DNA of 64,000 bases, from NCBI GenBank assembly GCA_007026445.1, contig VDMD01000020.1, positions 467,400 to 531,399 of the forward strand, written 5' to 3'. The notes beneath the pieces are model-generated. The model was not told where the DNA came from. It ran no database searches and saw only the letters and a program-made list of their open reading frames with translations. Both the position numbers and the translations under genes were made by a program. How positions within the stretch are numbered: position 1 is the stretch's first letter; each line of letters opens with the position of its first letter. This DNA comes from Schizophyllum amplum. Its lineage: Eukaryota > Basidiomycota > Agaricomycetes > Agaricales > Schizophyllaceae. Shown here in pieces: positions 42,465 to 54,006 of this stretch.

Positions 42465-45098
42465 CTAGGATGCGGGTGCGCTACGAGTTGATGCCGTCCT
42501 CCTTCTCTGAGTCGGTGGTAGCTTCTTGCATGCAGTGCATATCCAAGTTGAGCGCAACGATTCGTTGAATTCGATCCGCATTGTCCGCAAACAGTCCTTG
42601 TGATACTACGTGTGATCAGTATGCATGAGCAATCATTTTGGTCCGTGTGTATATTCCAGAACTCACCAACTGCGTTGAGCACCGTTTGTCAGTGCACTTG
42701 ACAACATCCTCTCCTCGTCGAGCGATTATATTGCACCCGGGGCAGGGCGCTTGTTCTGTATCAGCTGCGCGCTTGAGTGTCTTACCCGGTCGTCGCGCAT
42801 TGCTGGCTGATTGACCTGCTCTATTTGTCGCTGCTTCATTGTGTCAGTGCACACATAGGTAAGGTCTGGCAGTATTGCTTACCGGCATGACTGGCAGATG
42901 CGCCCGAAGGCGCCAAAATCACATCCAAAGACACAGGATTCTCAGCTTCAGTCACGTCGAGACGAAAGCAGGACGTCTGTTGCGTGGGCGCGGCGTTGGC
43001 AGATGGAAGATCCACTCCTCAGCCTCTTCCTTTCGGCGAATCGTGGGGAGATGTTGTTCGAACACGTCAATAACCTCCTTGTGAGTCGGATATGGGTTCT
43101 GGCGCATGATGATTGGCGGAGATCCCAAGTGAGTTGCTTGAGGTCGTCGAAGTACGGATGAAAGTTATCTTGTATGAAGTTGCCAAATCTATCAGAGTCC
43201 CGGCTGCAGAGAAACGATGCTCTGCTTGTTTGCGCCTGCTTGCGCCTCGTCACGTATAATCCAACCGCCAGGGTTGAATTTATGAGGTCATAGCCATCGG
43301 ATCGCAATTCGCCATGAGGACCTCCATAGCAGCAGCAGATCATCGTCAGGATATGGAAGAACGATTGCAAGTCGTGGTGAGCCTTGGGAGCGATGAGGTT
43401 CCCGCAACAAGAAGTTCCCAGGCTACAAATGGTGTGCGGCACTGAGATCGACCATGAATCAATGACCATATTCGAATTGCGATGCGAACAGCTTACAGTC
43501 TTCCATCCAACGGCCGACTTGCTGCGATCCGTGCCGACGTACAGGGCATAATTGAAATCGATTAAGAAACCTCGGCGCATGCCTGGCCTGGATGGGTCTG
43601 TACGAAGCAGAATATTGCCGTCGTGGATATCGGAGTGAAGGATCCCCGCATCATCATGTAGTTTCTCGTGAACTGTACAAAATATAAGTATGCGAATGGG
43701 ATATGGTCGAGACAACAGACTCACTCCTGATGCAGTCGACCAATGCAGTGATCAGTTCGGTTCGACTTGAGAAATTCTCAAGCCCAACACCAAACTCCGG
43801 CATCACAAGGCGCACAAGGTCGCGCACTTCGATGCTTCCCCGGTCGCTGTCGCTAAGCAGAAATTCACGGATGCGTCCCGTGGAGAACTGGTCCCCTGCA
43901 TGGACACTGTCGACGACCTCGTACGCGATGACTGTGGGTACCCCCTTGACTCCACATTCGGCCGCTCGCCTCAAGAATTCCTCTTCTGTGACCGCTCGAC
44001 TCCTATCGACCCACACATTCTTGATCACGACTCGCATGTTGTCGGATCTCCGCTCGCACGACCAGCAAACCGCGCCGAGGCCGCGAATCCCGGGGTCGCG
44101 ATTGATCACCTGAAGGATCTTGTAGTCCTCGCCGGCGACAGGTACCTCACGCGTCCCATCTGCACATTGGACGATGGTAGGGTCGTATCCAAGATGTGCC
44201 TTGTCCAGTAAGACCAGTCCGAGGAGCACGCGTAAGAAGAGCATCGGGTCTTTATGAACATCAGCGAGCGGTGAGCGCAGGCATCCGGAGCGGTCATAAT
44301 AGTTGAGGAAGAACTTTGTGCCAGCGAAACCGAGGCCTACGTGGAAGACACGATCGTCTTGCGCCGATAGGCTGTTGAGGGCACCGTCGTGAAGTTGCGT
44401 GGCAACGTCCTTCTCCACTTTCGCACTCGCTTTGTGCTGTACATCGTATCGAGCATGCTTCCATGAGATCTGCAGAGAAAGAACAAGCCCCAGAACATCT
44501 GGTTTCCGCGCCAGATAGCCCTCGGGAAACGTGACAGTACAGAAGTCGGCCGACCACTTCCGCACTTCCGGCTTGGGATCGTCTTTCGGTAAACGCGCAT
44601 CCCAGATTGATCTTGCATGCGTAGAGAGTTCCTCAAGAAAGTTGCAGACAGGGTGCTCAAGATCAGATTGAGTCAAGGTTGGGCACGTGCGCCACTCCTT
44701 CGTCTTCTCGTCGTATAACGGAGAGTCGCCAGTGGTCATGCTGGCAAAAAGCTCAGGCAGTTTCACCAGGAACGCATAGTCGGGGAACAGCAGCTCAGCC
44801 AAGCCGTCGACGTCCGTGAAGGTGACTTCATCGAGTTCCTTGGCTATGACTTTGTCCATATGCTCATGCTGGCGCAGAACGTGCGCGTTCATTGGGTTGC
44901 CCGGGGCCTCGGACGCCATGAAGACCGAAACAGACTGCGACGAGGTCTTGCTCTTGCGCGGAGTTGCCACCACTGAGGCTAGGATATGAAAGGGTTGAGA
45001 CTGTTCCTGTGGCAGGCCCCGATCTCGCTTTGGCTGATAGACATGAGCCACTCAGTCCGAACAGAACTGCATAGTCAACGCACCGTCGTATCGCCCAT
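42465..45098 (-). CDS. FunK1 kinase with C-terminal PHD-type zinc finger (FunK1-4)
   Basis: Proposed exons: 45,084-45,098 (tentative), 43,725-45,033, 43,497-43,672, 42,883-43,441, 42,667-42,833 and 42,465-42,605. Kinase signatures are GILHSDIHDGNILLR, GFLIDFNYALYVG, TPFVAWELL and HHDLQSFFHIL. After the kinase and a basic linker (RRPGKTLKRA) comes a finger: CPGC, KCTDKRCSTQLYHKDC, then STWICTAC. This is the Cys4-His-Cys3 spacing with a Trp two residues before the penultimate Cys that marks PHD fingers, which usually read histone tails. Three places in the 42,883-43,441 exon (near 43,384, 43,113 and 42,959) each need one extra base beside a short homopolymer to keep frame; with these the protein is about 789 residues. 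It is therefore either a pseudogene or miscalled sequence. A nuclear role is inferred. Confidence 0.7.
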
Positions 45099-45224
45099 CT
45101 CTAAGCTTGCAGATGTTGATAGAATCGGAGAATATAGGATGATGAGGAGAGAGTGGTGAGTGTCGAAGGACAAGCGATCGACGCTCATTGTGATCACAAA
45201 ACAAGTCGTTTTGTTCGGTCGTGT

Positions 45225-45257
45225 CACGTGGTAAGTTCACAAACACGCACTCACGTG
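45225..45257. promoter_or_regulatory. Paired CACGTG motifs upstream of FunK1-4
   Basis: CACGTG at 45,225 and 45,252, both within TCACGTG, 125-160 bp before the proposed start at 45,098. This resembles the FunK1-1 promoter pair but with 27-bp spacing. Confidence 0.45.
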
Positions 45258-45259
45258 AC

Positions 45260-47893
45260 AACAATGGCAATCAACCAGAGTCAACCAGGGCTGTGCCCTG
45301 GCGGTGCGGCCTTGAGAAATGAGTGGCTATAGCAGCCGTCACACAGCTAGCACGTCTACGGTGATTCATGAGACGACGAGGGACCGACAAGTCATCAATG
45401 TGGACTCACAGTCTGATACTGAATCATATGTGGACCGCTTCAACAGGCGATAGTGCTGCCAAGCATAGAGCCAGAGCCGTAGTAGGGGTACACAATCGCT
45501 CTACCGCACTCGTTTAGCCTCTCGAACAATGCCTGGTCCGCGACCGATCTGCGATGCAAGCGCCTAATATCTGCAACGCGATATCATATGTAGCACGCAC
45601 CATCATCTGAGAGTTCCAGGTGGAGGGTTGAGCGTGGAATGGTGGAAAGACGAGTGTTTATTGACGGAGGAGCGAGCGTACATTTTCGCAGGGCAATATG
45701 TATCGGCGGCTGCCGGCGTCGGCGACAGAGTCCGCGGCACAGACGACCGGAACGCGCGTTGTTCATGGGCTCGTGCCATGCGTTGGTATCCCGGTAGCAG
45801 ATCTGACGAGCACGACGATGCCGTAGAGCATTGTGACCTGCGTGAGACTATATGCAGTCAGTACATAGACGCCGATGGCGCGTGCACAATTTCCATGGAC
45901 GAGGCGGGAGGCCAAGGATTTCTGCGAAGAAGAGGTCTGAATTTTGCCCTGAAAATTAAGTCATTTGGATGCGTATGTACCGATGAGGAGACAGTGCATA
46001 CCGGTGGTGCTAGAACAGCCGCTCTGGTAGGTGGCCGTTGGAGTGTCATAATCAGGAGGGGTCGGGCGTGCCGCACTGCGCGCGTCCCATCGTACGAAAC
46101 AGCCTCAGCAGACGATGTGGCAGGTGCGTATGCGCTGAAGAAGTCAATCGGGCCTGCGATGGCTTGTAGCTTGAGTAACACACGAGCGACGCATCGTTGG
46201 CTGGACTCACGGGGCGAGAAAGGCGACCAGCGCTTGACAGCTCGGTCGTACCGTACTTACGTGTAAAGGGTCCCCTATGAGTCGAGGAAGTAAGGCTCAT
46301 GATGCATGAATCGGTCATGGTAATTCAGCAGCTGCAAATTGAGTGAACTACTACATCACGGCCACCGAGAAGTACTTACAACGCAATCCAAAGATCGTAA
46401 TCCTCGAGAACAAGTCCAGAGTCATTCGAGGTGAAGAGCGTTCCTGCCGTGTCGGCTATGCGGTTCGCATGAGAGTCAAACAGAGGGATATTCTGAGAGG
46501 CGAGGTCGGATTTGGAGTCACTTTGAAGTGTGCGGGTCAGCGCGACAGTCCAAATTCTTCAAGCAAGGAAGCGCTTTCATGCGTAAAGCAGCTCCTGGAA
46601 GCTTTCAAGCCAAAGGAAGTTGGAAGTCTGGACGGGGTCAATAGAAAGTCGATATATTTCGGAGGCTGAAGACAAGAAGTAAGCAAGGGGCGTGGGAATG
46701 TGGGTGCGATGCACTTCTTCCCCTCCGTCACCGCGTCACCGCCCATCGCTCGTCGACTTCGTCCGCTCGCCGTATCCGCCCTCAGCGCGTGACCTTCCAA
46801 TCCGCGCCCAGGCGCGCATGCTGCCTCCCCTCTCCGTCCATGGTCCCAACACATGAACTGACTCCTCCGATCATCTGAATATCCTGCACAGTGCATTTTG
46901 CACGGCGTCGCGCGTCATGCACCCGATCGTGTTATAGGCTGCATGTCTGAGCTTAGTATGGGCCTTACTCGCCATCCGCGTGCGGAGAGTCCTCGTGTTC
47001 TGCCCTCGTAGAATGCCTCTTCGAATCACCATGTACCACGGTGCGTCTCATGTATCTGCGGACTCTGCTTGATGCTGATCGGCATAGGCTCAGGTTTCCA
47101 CTGGACCGCAACGAGGAGCTGCTCTCCGTACGCAAACTGCTCCTCTGCGCGTGCGCCCTGCCTTGCTCCTTAAGACGGACTACTCCGTCACACAATCATC
47201 GACTCCTCAATCTCATGCACAACCTTCCCCACTCGTCCATCCACGCACGCCCTTCGCCTACACCATTGGCCGAATCGCTCAAAAGCTCCGTGAACAGCTC
47301 CACGAGCACCTCGAACAAGAACACCGTCCGCTTCGCGCGTCAGCAATCTCCGATTGCTCGCTGACTACGGCATCGGGCGGAAGGAGCGATAGACCCCCGC
47401 CCCAACTCCCCATCATATCGCTCGATGCATCGCGCTGATGGCAGCCGAGCTTCAGGTCTGACGACCATGAAGGCGAGTTCGCTGGTCAGAACTAGGAGGC
47501 CAGAGGAATCTGAAGCGGCGAGGAATGACAAGAATGTGAGTTGTATTTGCACACTCTTGCGACCCGGTTCTCACTCATTGACAGGTCTCCCACTCGCGCT
47601 CCGACATCTCAAAGATCTGGACAGCTGTGAGATATCTTACAGAACCCATGTATCGTCGCATAGTGAATGTCATCCGTTGTTCATTGTCCTTTGACTTCTC
47701 AAGTCGTACGACTGTCTTCTCTGCCATGTCTCTATAGCATTGATTCGTGAAGGAGGCTTCACTACCTTCTTATTACTATCTATCTCAGCTCGGACACGCT
47801 GCGAGACGTACAACATGCACGCCCGCCTTCCTAGATCCGCGTTCTGCTCTTTCTAGCTGTTACTTGATTGCTACGCGCATCTATTCTGGTCGC
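45260..47893. other. Weakly annotated region; possible minus-strand gene about 45,660-46,690
   Basis: Several minus-strand pieces look protein-like: IYRLSIDPVQTSNFLWLESF near 46,630, SDLASQNIPLFDSHANRIAD near 46,490 and ARAIGVYVLTAYSLTQVTML near 45,850. They are separated by plausible GT-AG introns (donors GTAAGTACTT and GTAAGTACGG, acceptor TTTTCAG) and followed by AATAAA on the minus strand at 45,657-45,662. I could not join them into one continuous frame and recognise no family. From 46,900 to 47,890 I see no gene. Confidence 0.25.
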
Positions 47894-48570
47894 TTATTTC
47901 ATGATCTCCATCTTCCTCCGCTTCGTAGGGCAAATTGCGTGTCCCGTTGTATGAGACTCGGGATCTCTTACGAGCGAGCACTCGCCGCCCCTCGTGCCCT
48001 TCGCTCTCTCGAAAGGGTTCGCCTCCTTCGATGAGCGGTGTTGCTCTACTTGCGTACGTTCCAAGCTGAATCGCGACGAGGACGACGATGGTAATCGTTG
48101 CACTGAGGCCGTGCGCGGTCGTGGCATATTGAGCGGCAGGGGCATAGCGTCAGCCGACAGTGGAGGGACAGCTCGTCTCTTCATTCTGCGGCGTCCCACA
48201 TCCTTGTCCTTATCGACAGAGAACGAGTCAGCGCTCTTCAATGAAGGCAAACTGGCGTTCTTCGAGGCAAACAAGCTCTTCGCATACATACTCGGAGTCA
48301 TCACGGGGTTCGGCTGTCTTGCCCATATATGGTGGTCAAAGACGGAGAGCACGTCCGCATGGCACGCGAGTTGGCGTTCGTCAAGTTCATCGTCCCAGGT
48401 GTGCCACATGACGGTTCGCAGATCGCACACGAGGTCCTTGAGGTCGTCGAAGTAAGGGTCGAATACATTGTCAAGGAACACGCGGAAATCGCCATTGCTG
48501 AACCTGCGCATGGTCCTCGACTTGTGACTCGCGTCTCCCCCGTACCTGTGATGCGGTCGTGCATCGAGCG
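47894..48570 (-). pseudogene. FunK1 3' fragment (FunK1-5)
   Basis: Encodes the region after the kinase core only: GGDASHKSRTMRRFSNGDFR, then VFDPYFDDLKDLVCDLRTVM and a Ser/Arg-rich tail ending KRRKMEIMK. It matches FunK1-2 (KSRIMRKFDDNAFRAFLDSA) closely. Homology stops near 48,570; sequence beyond is unrelated GC-rich DNA, so the catalytic domain is missing. It extends the FunK1 array and shows rearrangement at its edge. Confidence 0.8.
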
Positions 48571-49263
48571 TTCGGAGAGAGCTCCGGCGAGATGGGTAGG
48601 ACTGTAGGCGTCGCCGAGGGGATGGTACGGGAGGCGACGTTGAAGGAGTAGAATAGGACTAGAGCGCTGCCTGAGCGCGTAAGGAATGTGAATGAGGTGA
48701 AAGGGAGAGAGCGGGGAGAGCATAGGGGATCGCCGCTGAAGGCGCGAGGTCCTGGGGGCGGGGAGCTCCCAGGGGCCGAGCGCCCAAACGATCGTGACGC
48801 CGCAGAGGCGCAGGACGTCGTGAGGGCGGGATACGCCGCGGAGGCGCTGAACGCCGCTGAAGGCGCAGGTGCCGCTGAAGGCACTCGCGGTAGCCGTAGA
48901 CGGCGCGCGTACCTAAGTGAGCCCGAGTGCTGGATGGCTGAGCATCCGCCAAGGGCTGTCAGTGATATGAGCCCGCGTGCTGGATGTGAAGCATCCGCCG
49001 CGGGCTGTCAGTGATAGGAGCCCGCCGCTGGTACGGGACGTACCGCGGAGGGCGACGAGACGAGACACGAGGCACGAAGCAGACGAGACGATGGGTAAAA
49101 GCAAGATGATATTACGGCAGATCTACCGCCGCTTAACCAAGAGTCACGCTCACGTGCGCGTGTCACAAGAATACAATAAGTAAGTACGGCCCGTAGGCCG
49201 TCGAGCATGTCCATAGTCCATCCGTACCACAATGCCCCCCACATGCGAGACGGGCTCGTGCCC
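48571..49263. other. Non-coding junction region with tandem repeats
   Basis: GC-rich sequence between the FunK1-5 fragment and the RS-rich ORF. It includes imperfect 18-bp repeats with GCCGCTGAAGGCGC (about 48,845-48,890) and the tandem repeat at 48,919-49,030. No gene is supported. Confidence 0.45.
48919..49030. repeat. ~50-bp tandem repeat, 2.2 units
   Basis: Two units starting GAGCCCG and ending GGGCTGTCAGTGATA, at 48,919 and 48,969, with a third start at 49,018. Units differ at a few positions. Confidence 0.7.
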
Positions 49264-51015
49264 TCAAACCGAAGAAGCCGCGCCCGCCCCCGAAGGAGGA
49301 GGACCGCGCGGTCCAAAGCCGCCCGGGTAGCGTGGGTCGGGGTTGCCGTCGCGCTCCTTCGCGCGCGCCCAACGCTCGCGGACCTTCTTGCCGCCGCGAT
49401 GCTTGCCCTTCGCCTTGCTCTTGCCCTTGGGGTCGTCGACGTCCATGTCGTCCGCGTCGTTGGCGTCCTCCGCACGAGAAGAAAGGCGCTCCTCCAAAGA
49501 AGGCACTCCGGGGCCGGTCGACAGGCGGGACGCCAGTGGCGGTGGCGCCACGCGGCCGAGCAGCGACGAGGAAGCGCCGCCAGAGGATGAGGAGGCGCCA
49601 GGAGTGTCGATGTGGTCGAGAGGATCGGAGAAGCGCTCGAGTAAGGACGCGACGTGCGGATCGGCTGCGGGCGGCGGCGCGGTGGGGGTGGGTGGGACCA
49701 ACGACACCACGGGGGCGAGAGGAGTAGACAGCGCCGCTTGCGCCACGGCGAAAGGATCGGTGGTCGGCCAGGCAGCCATCATGCGACAAAAGATGCCGTA
49801 GTGGTAGTCATGGGGCAGATCCGGCAAGGGCCACGCGGGGAAGGTTACCGTCGGGGGCTGAGGGAGGGGTGCGTGGAGGTTCAACGTCAGCCGGGAGGGC
49901 TGTACGACGGCGCTACTCACGGCGGCCTCTGGAGGCCCTGCCGGTGAGTTCGCCACTGGTGGCGCAACGGGCGTCCTTGTCGGGCCCGTCGTCGTGGCTG
50001 ACGGAGTAGCCGCCGCCTCTGTAGGCGCTGCGGTACTGGCGCCTTGCGCCCATTCGTTGACGCTGCTGCGCGCCCCCCAGCCGTTGTCGGATGCGCTACC
50101 CCACGCGCGACCGGGTGAACCCCAAGCGACTGGGCTGTGAGAACGTCGGCCAGGCGAAATGGTGCGCCGCACGGGGGAGCGGCGAGCACGCGGACTCAAT
50201 CGCCGCCGTCGAGGAGAAGCGTCCCTGCGACGCGGGGACGGCGAACGGCGGCGAGGCGGCGAAGGCGAACGACGTCGTCGCCATGAGCGAGCGGGCGAGG
50301 GCGACCGGCGTGGACGGGGCGGAGACGGAGAGCGCCGCGGCCTGGCGTATGGACCGCGCCCTGCGCCCGAGCGGTACCAGGCTGCGCGGTTTTGCGGGGC
50401 CATTGGGGGTCGTTCCCATCGGTAGGCGGATTGTCCCCTGGTGGCCAGCGCCGAAAACTCGGAGACCTGCAAGGTACGTGCCGCCGCACCGGCGCCTGCG
50501 ATCCCATGCTGCTGGAAGGTGGTCACCAGGGCGTCCGCCAGCCGGACGTCGGGAAGGGTAAGCCCAAACACGACGTTGCCGTCCTCGATCGCGCGGAAGG
50601 CGGCGTCGATCTCGATAGTCTGGAAATGGCCGCCTGAGTGAGACCGCGCAGGAAGGCAGGCCATGACAGCGCCGCGAATGGCGTGACGCGCACGTAATAC
50701 GCGAAGCGCCCGTACGGTGACGCCAGCCGCGATGAGCGAGGCGGTTTGCGTCCAACGGTCGGGGCGAATGAAGTTGCCATTCGCTGAAGCGTCGTACGCG
50801 TCTTGGATCTCGGCTTCGAAGTATCGGGAGGAGTGGGTGCACCCCATGCTGTATGAATTACCTAAGATCCCTGGACCTATCCAGGGGAAGTCGTTCCTTG
50901 GTCCTTGGCTGAAACCAGGCCCTGGGTGGAGGGTCCAGAACACCTTATATTGCTGTGCCGGCCTCTGTACTACCGCTGGATAAGCCCCTACACTGGAAAT
51001 ATATACCCAAGGCAT
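49264..51015 (-). CDS. RS-rich ORF of unknown family, probably element-derived
   Basis: One uninterrupted 583-codon frame (ATG at 51,015; a second Met at 50,847 may be the real start). Residues ~90-190 form a compact region (VTVRALRVLRARHAIRGAVM, GNVVFGLTLPDVRLADALVT) that could fold like an RRM. A strongly basic Arg/Ser/Pro block follows (RRSPSPPRPRRSPSPARS), then a Pro/Ala-rich stretch, TVTFPAWPLPDLPHDYHYGI, and a basic end (KGKSKAKGKHRGGKKVRERW). The order RRM-like region, VTFP/VTLPF motif, SLEERLS/SLEDRLS and Arg-rich end resembles the ORF at 58,453-59,871. Its place among transposons suggests an element protein that binds nucleic acid. No database family is claimed. Confidence 0.5.
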   Translation of the reverse strand: MPWVYISSVGAYPAVVQRPAQQYKVFWTLHPGPGFSQGPRNDFPWIGPGILGNSYSMGCTHSSRYFEAEIQDAYDASANGNFIRPDRWTQTASLIAAGVTVRALRVLRARHAIRGAVMACLPARSHSGGHFQTIEIDAAFRAIEDGNVVFGLTLPDVRLADALVTTFQQHGIAGAGAAARTLQVSEFSALATRGQSAYRWERPPMAPQNRAAWYRSGAGRGPYARPRRSPSPPRPRRSPSPARSWRRRRSPSPPRRRSPSPRRRDASPRRRRLSPRARRSPVRRTISPGRRSHSPVAWGSPGRAWGSASDNGWGARSSVNEWAQGASTAAPTEAAATPSATTTGPTRTPVAPPVANSPAGPPEAAVSSAVVQPSRLTLNLHAPLPQPPTVTFPAWPLPDLPHDYHYGIFCRMMAAWPTTDPFAVAQAALSTPLAPVVSLVPPTPTAPPPAADPHVASLLERFSDPLDHIDTPGASSSSGGASSSLLGRVAPPPLASRLSTGPGVPSLEERLSSRAEDANDADDMDVDDPKGKSKAKGKHRGGKKVRERWARAKERDGNPDPRYPGGFGPRGPPPSGAGAASSV

Positions 51016-51734
51016 ATTGGGCTAAGCAGGACTTAAAATATGGTCTAAATAGTTGAATACAACAGCGCGGAGACTCAAACATGTAGTGATGTGGTTCTGG
51101 CCTAAAGGAGCAAATACATTGCGCCCCCGGGGCGGGGCGGCGGCGCCGCTGCGCACGTTGTAGGGACTGCTGCCGTCGTCGTCGGCCGCTATCTCCACGG
51201 AGCGGCGTGCGCGTTGCCAGCGTCGTACCTTTTGGGTTCCAATGCGCGCGTGCGCGTCGCAGTTGACTATGGCGGTCCGCGTGGTCGTAGCACGCATTGC
51301 GTAGGATGCAGGGGCACCGTCCGCGCCATCCAGGCGTCTTTTTCTGCGTTGCCGCGGCGCCGCCCGCCCGCTTTCCTGGCTGCAGGGCGCGTCCTAAGCG
51401 GGTTTGCTGGCCACCTGGGACGTGCGAGCGCCATCCCCGTCTACCGTGCGCCGCCCTCGCGCTGCGTCCATGGCGTGTCATACTCGCGTATCCACCTCTT
51501 GCTGCCTGCATGTCACCGCCTTGCGGGCGCGTGCACCTGGCGCGCCCGCACGTCGTTCCTCCCATCCACCCGTCCTCCCGTAGCGGCCCGGGCTCCCAAG
51601 CGCAATCTTCCCTTGCATCGCGTGTCTCTCCCGCCACCGCTTCTACGCGCACCGCTTCTGCTCGACCCCGCCTCCGACCACCTCCACAATACGCGCTGTG
51701 CGGCACACCTCCACCCCCTCGTGCTGTCCGCCTC
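51016..51734. other. Non-coding DNA downstream of the KDZ transposase
   Basis: GC-rich sequence with open frames on both strands that share no motif. The 3' end of the KDZ element probably lies here, but I could not find its terminal repeat. Confidence 0.4.
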
Positions 51735-54006
51735 TCAGGCATGCAGCCCTTCGGCGGCGGCCATTATCTCCTGCTGCAGCTGGAGCTCTTCGGGACTGTC
51801 CTCGGTCATACTTGCGGCGTCGGTCTCGATCTCCATCTCGTCGTTGCCGCCGCCGCCGTCGCCGTCGCCGTCGATCTCGTCGTCGTTGTTGTTGTTGCCG
51901 TCGTCGTCGTCGTCGTTGTTGCCGTCGTCGCCGTCGTTGTTCATGAGGGTGCCGTTATTGTCGCCGTCGAGATCGTCATCGAGGTCAAGTATGGAGCGCG
52001 ATTCCGCTATATAAAGTGCTTGATCGTCCATGAGAGATGTGGCTCGTTCGAATATCATACGCTTCGTCTTTCCATACGGCTTATTCCACTCGGTGAGGAA
52101 GTTGTCGCGCAAGCGGGTCCACTGCGCGGCCTGTCGAAGGGCATACGCTGCCATGCCGGAGTTATGTCCCACGGTTCGGCCGTTGAGCGCCAACGCGCGG
52201 GCGCGCCACACGCTGCTCTCCTTCTCCAAGCTCCGCAAGCAGCGCTGCATATCCTCCCACAGGAGTTCGACCTCCTCCGTCCACCTTGCCTTGCGCGCGA
52301 GGGCCTTGAGCCACAAGCAGCCGATCACTGTATGACGAAGTCAGTGGGCAAAAACAAACTGTATACGGCATTGGACGTACTCTGTCGTACCTCTTCGTCG
52401 TTAGGCCCCTCCGTGGACCCTCGTGCAGTCCAAAGCCACGACATTTGGTGCTTGCCGGTAGACACGTGAATGTGGCGGGGCCGCTGAGTTGCCCCCACGC
52501 CCGCGTAGCGCGCCATAGCAGCGGCGTCTGGCTCGTCCATCTCCCCTTCCAGCTGCAGGCCCGCGGCCGTAGCTCGGGCAGGTCGTCGCGCTCCGTCAGC
52601 CCAGAGAGGTTGAGTATAGCCTGTCGTGTAACCCGATATGTCGTCGCGTCGAATTCGAGCTTGTCCTGCAAGGTAGCGACTAACGCACAATGCCTCGTTG
52701 CGCTCCGCTGGCCCGTTACGTGCTTGTTGCGAAATTCAATGTGGTACTGCTTTGCATGGAGCTTCTTGCGTAGACCGTCGATCGTGTCATTGCTTCGAGC
52801 ATTACGAAGTTTGAGTTCCTTGTCAGGTAGGCCGTCCGCACATACCGAGGATCGTACGCTGGACGGGATCGAGGATGGCAGGTGAAGAGGGACGAGCTCG
52901 GCGTCCACGGCTTGCGGCTCGAAGTGCGCCCGACTCTCCAGATACGTGGCGAGCCCTGGCATGTACAACTTTTGCAGGTCGTGGTACTTCTCCAATTTCA
53001 CCAACAACGCACGCCGACGGCTGTTGATGATGCCCTCTAGGTTCATTGGAATGACGGCCGGTCCCTTCAGATCGGCTAGAATCCGACGTCTGTAGGGCGT
53101 CAGCGCGAACAGTAAGAATGAGGCGACGAGCAAGTACATACTGTGCGGCTTCCAGTTGCAAGCCTGCAAACAAGAACGACGTCTGGCTGATGCCGTGCAC
53201 TTTGGCCTCTCCCGATTTGACGGCTTCCATCTCCTCTGCGTCAAGTTGATGACAGACCTCTGCCTCGGACACGCCACCTAATCATTGGTATTAGACGTGT
53301 CTTCATGCTATTACTGACCTCGAAACACACTCAGCTGCGGCATCGCAAAAGGCGATCGGCCCTCCCGAGTCTTCTCCCATTGACGCAGGGTACGTTTCCA
53401 CTCGCGCCTATCCACGACATCCACGTTGTCGTTAACGGCTTTGAAGGCTTTCACCTGGATGTCGCGCTCATCCATGGAGATAACCAGGCGACGCAGAAGT
53501 GTGGTTCCTATGGGGAGTGTCAGAAGTGCCTGGCCCATACACTGACACGCGTACCTTGTTGAATGTTCTTGAGAAAGTTGATGCTATCGCCCTTCTCGTC
53601 TATCCACCCATGACGTGCGCCTTGACCCATCTCCTTCGTCGCCCAAGCCCATGCGTTCATCAACGCCCAGATGCGTTCGATACCCTCCCCGTCGGTTCTA
53701 CCAACGCCCGAAGGTGCTTCAGGGACCACTTCGACCGGCAAAGCTCTTCGTGAATCCCTCCATGCCAAACCGGTAATCCAAATGCGACGTCGGTCGAGTC
53801 CGTGTCGATCCGCAAGACCTCCGGCAGGTTCTTCATCCGCTCGTCAAAGTTGATCGAGTACTGACACCCGATGTCGTATGAGACGACGACACGAGAGGGC
53901 GGCTTGATCGCTTGAATGGCGGAGCACAGCACGTAGTCGATGTTGCAATATCTACGAGCCTGATCAGCAACGCGCGAATACAAAGAATTCATGCCGTCAC
54001 ATACCG

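Noticed and set aside
45628..46266. A 212-codon plus-strand frame
   Set aside because: No motif, and the opposite strand shows better splice-linked pieces and a polyadenylation signal.
50096..50842. Alternative minus-strand frame of 248 codons
   Set aside because: It overlaps the longer 583-codon frame in another phase and has no motif.
51297..52469. A 390-codon plus-strand frame with poly-Val
   Set aside because: It is antisense to the KDZ C-terminal exons; the Val run is the complement of the Asp/Asn repeat.
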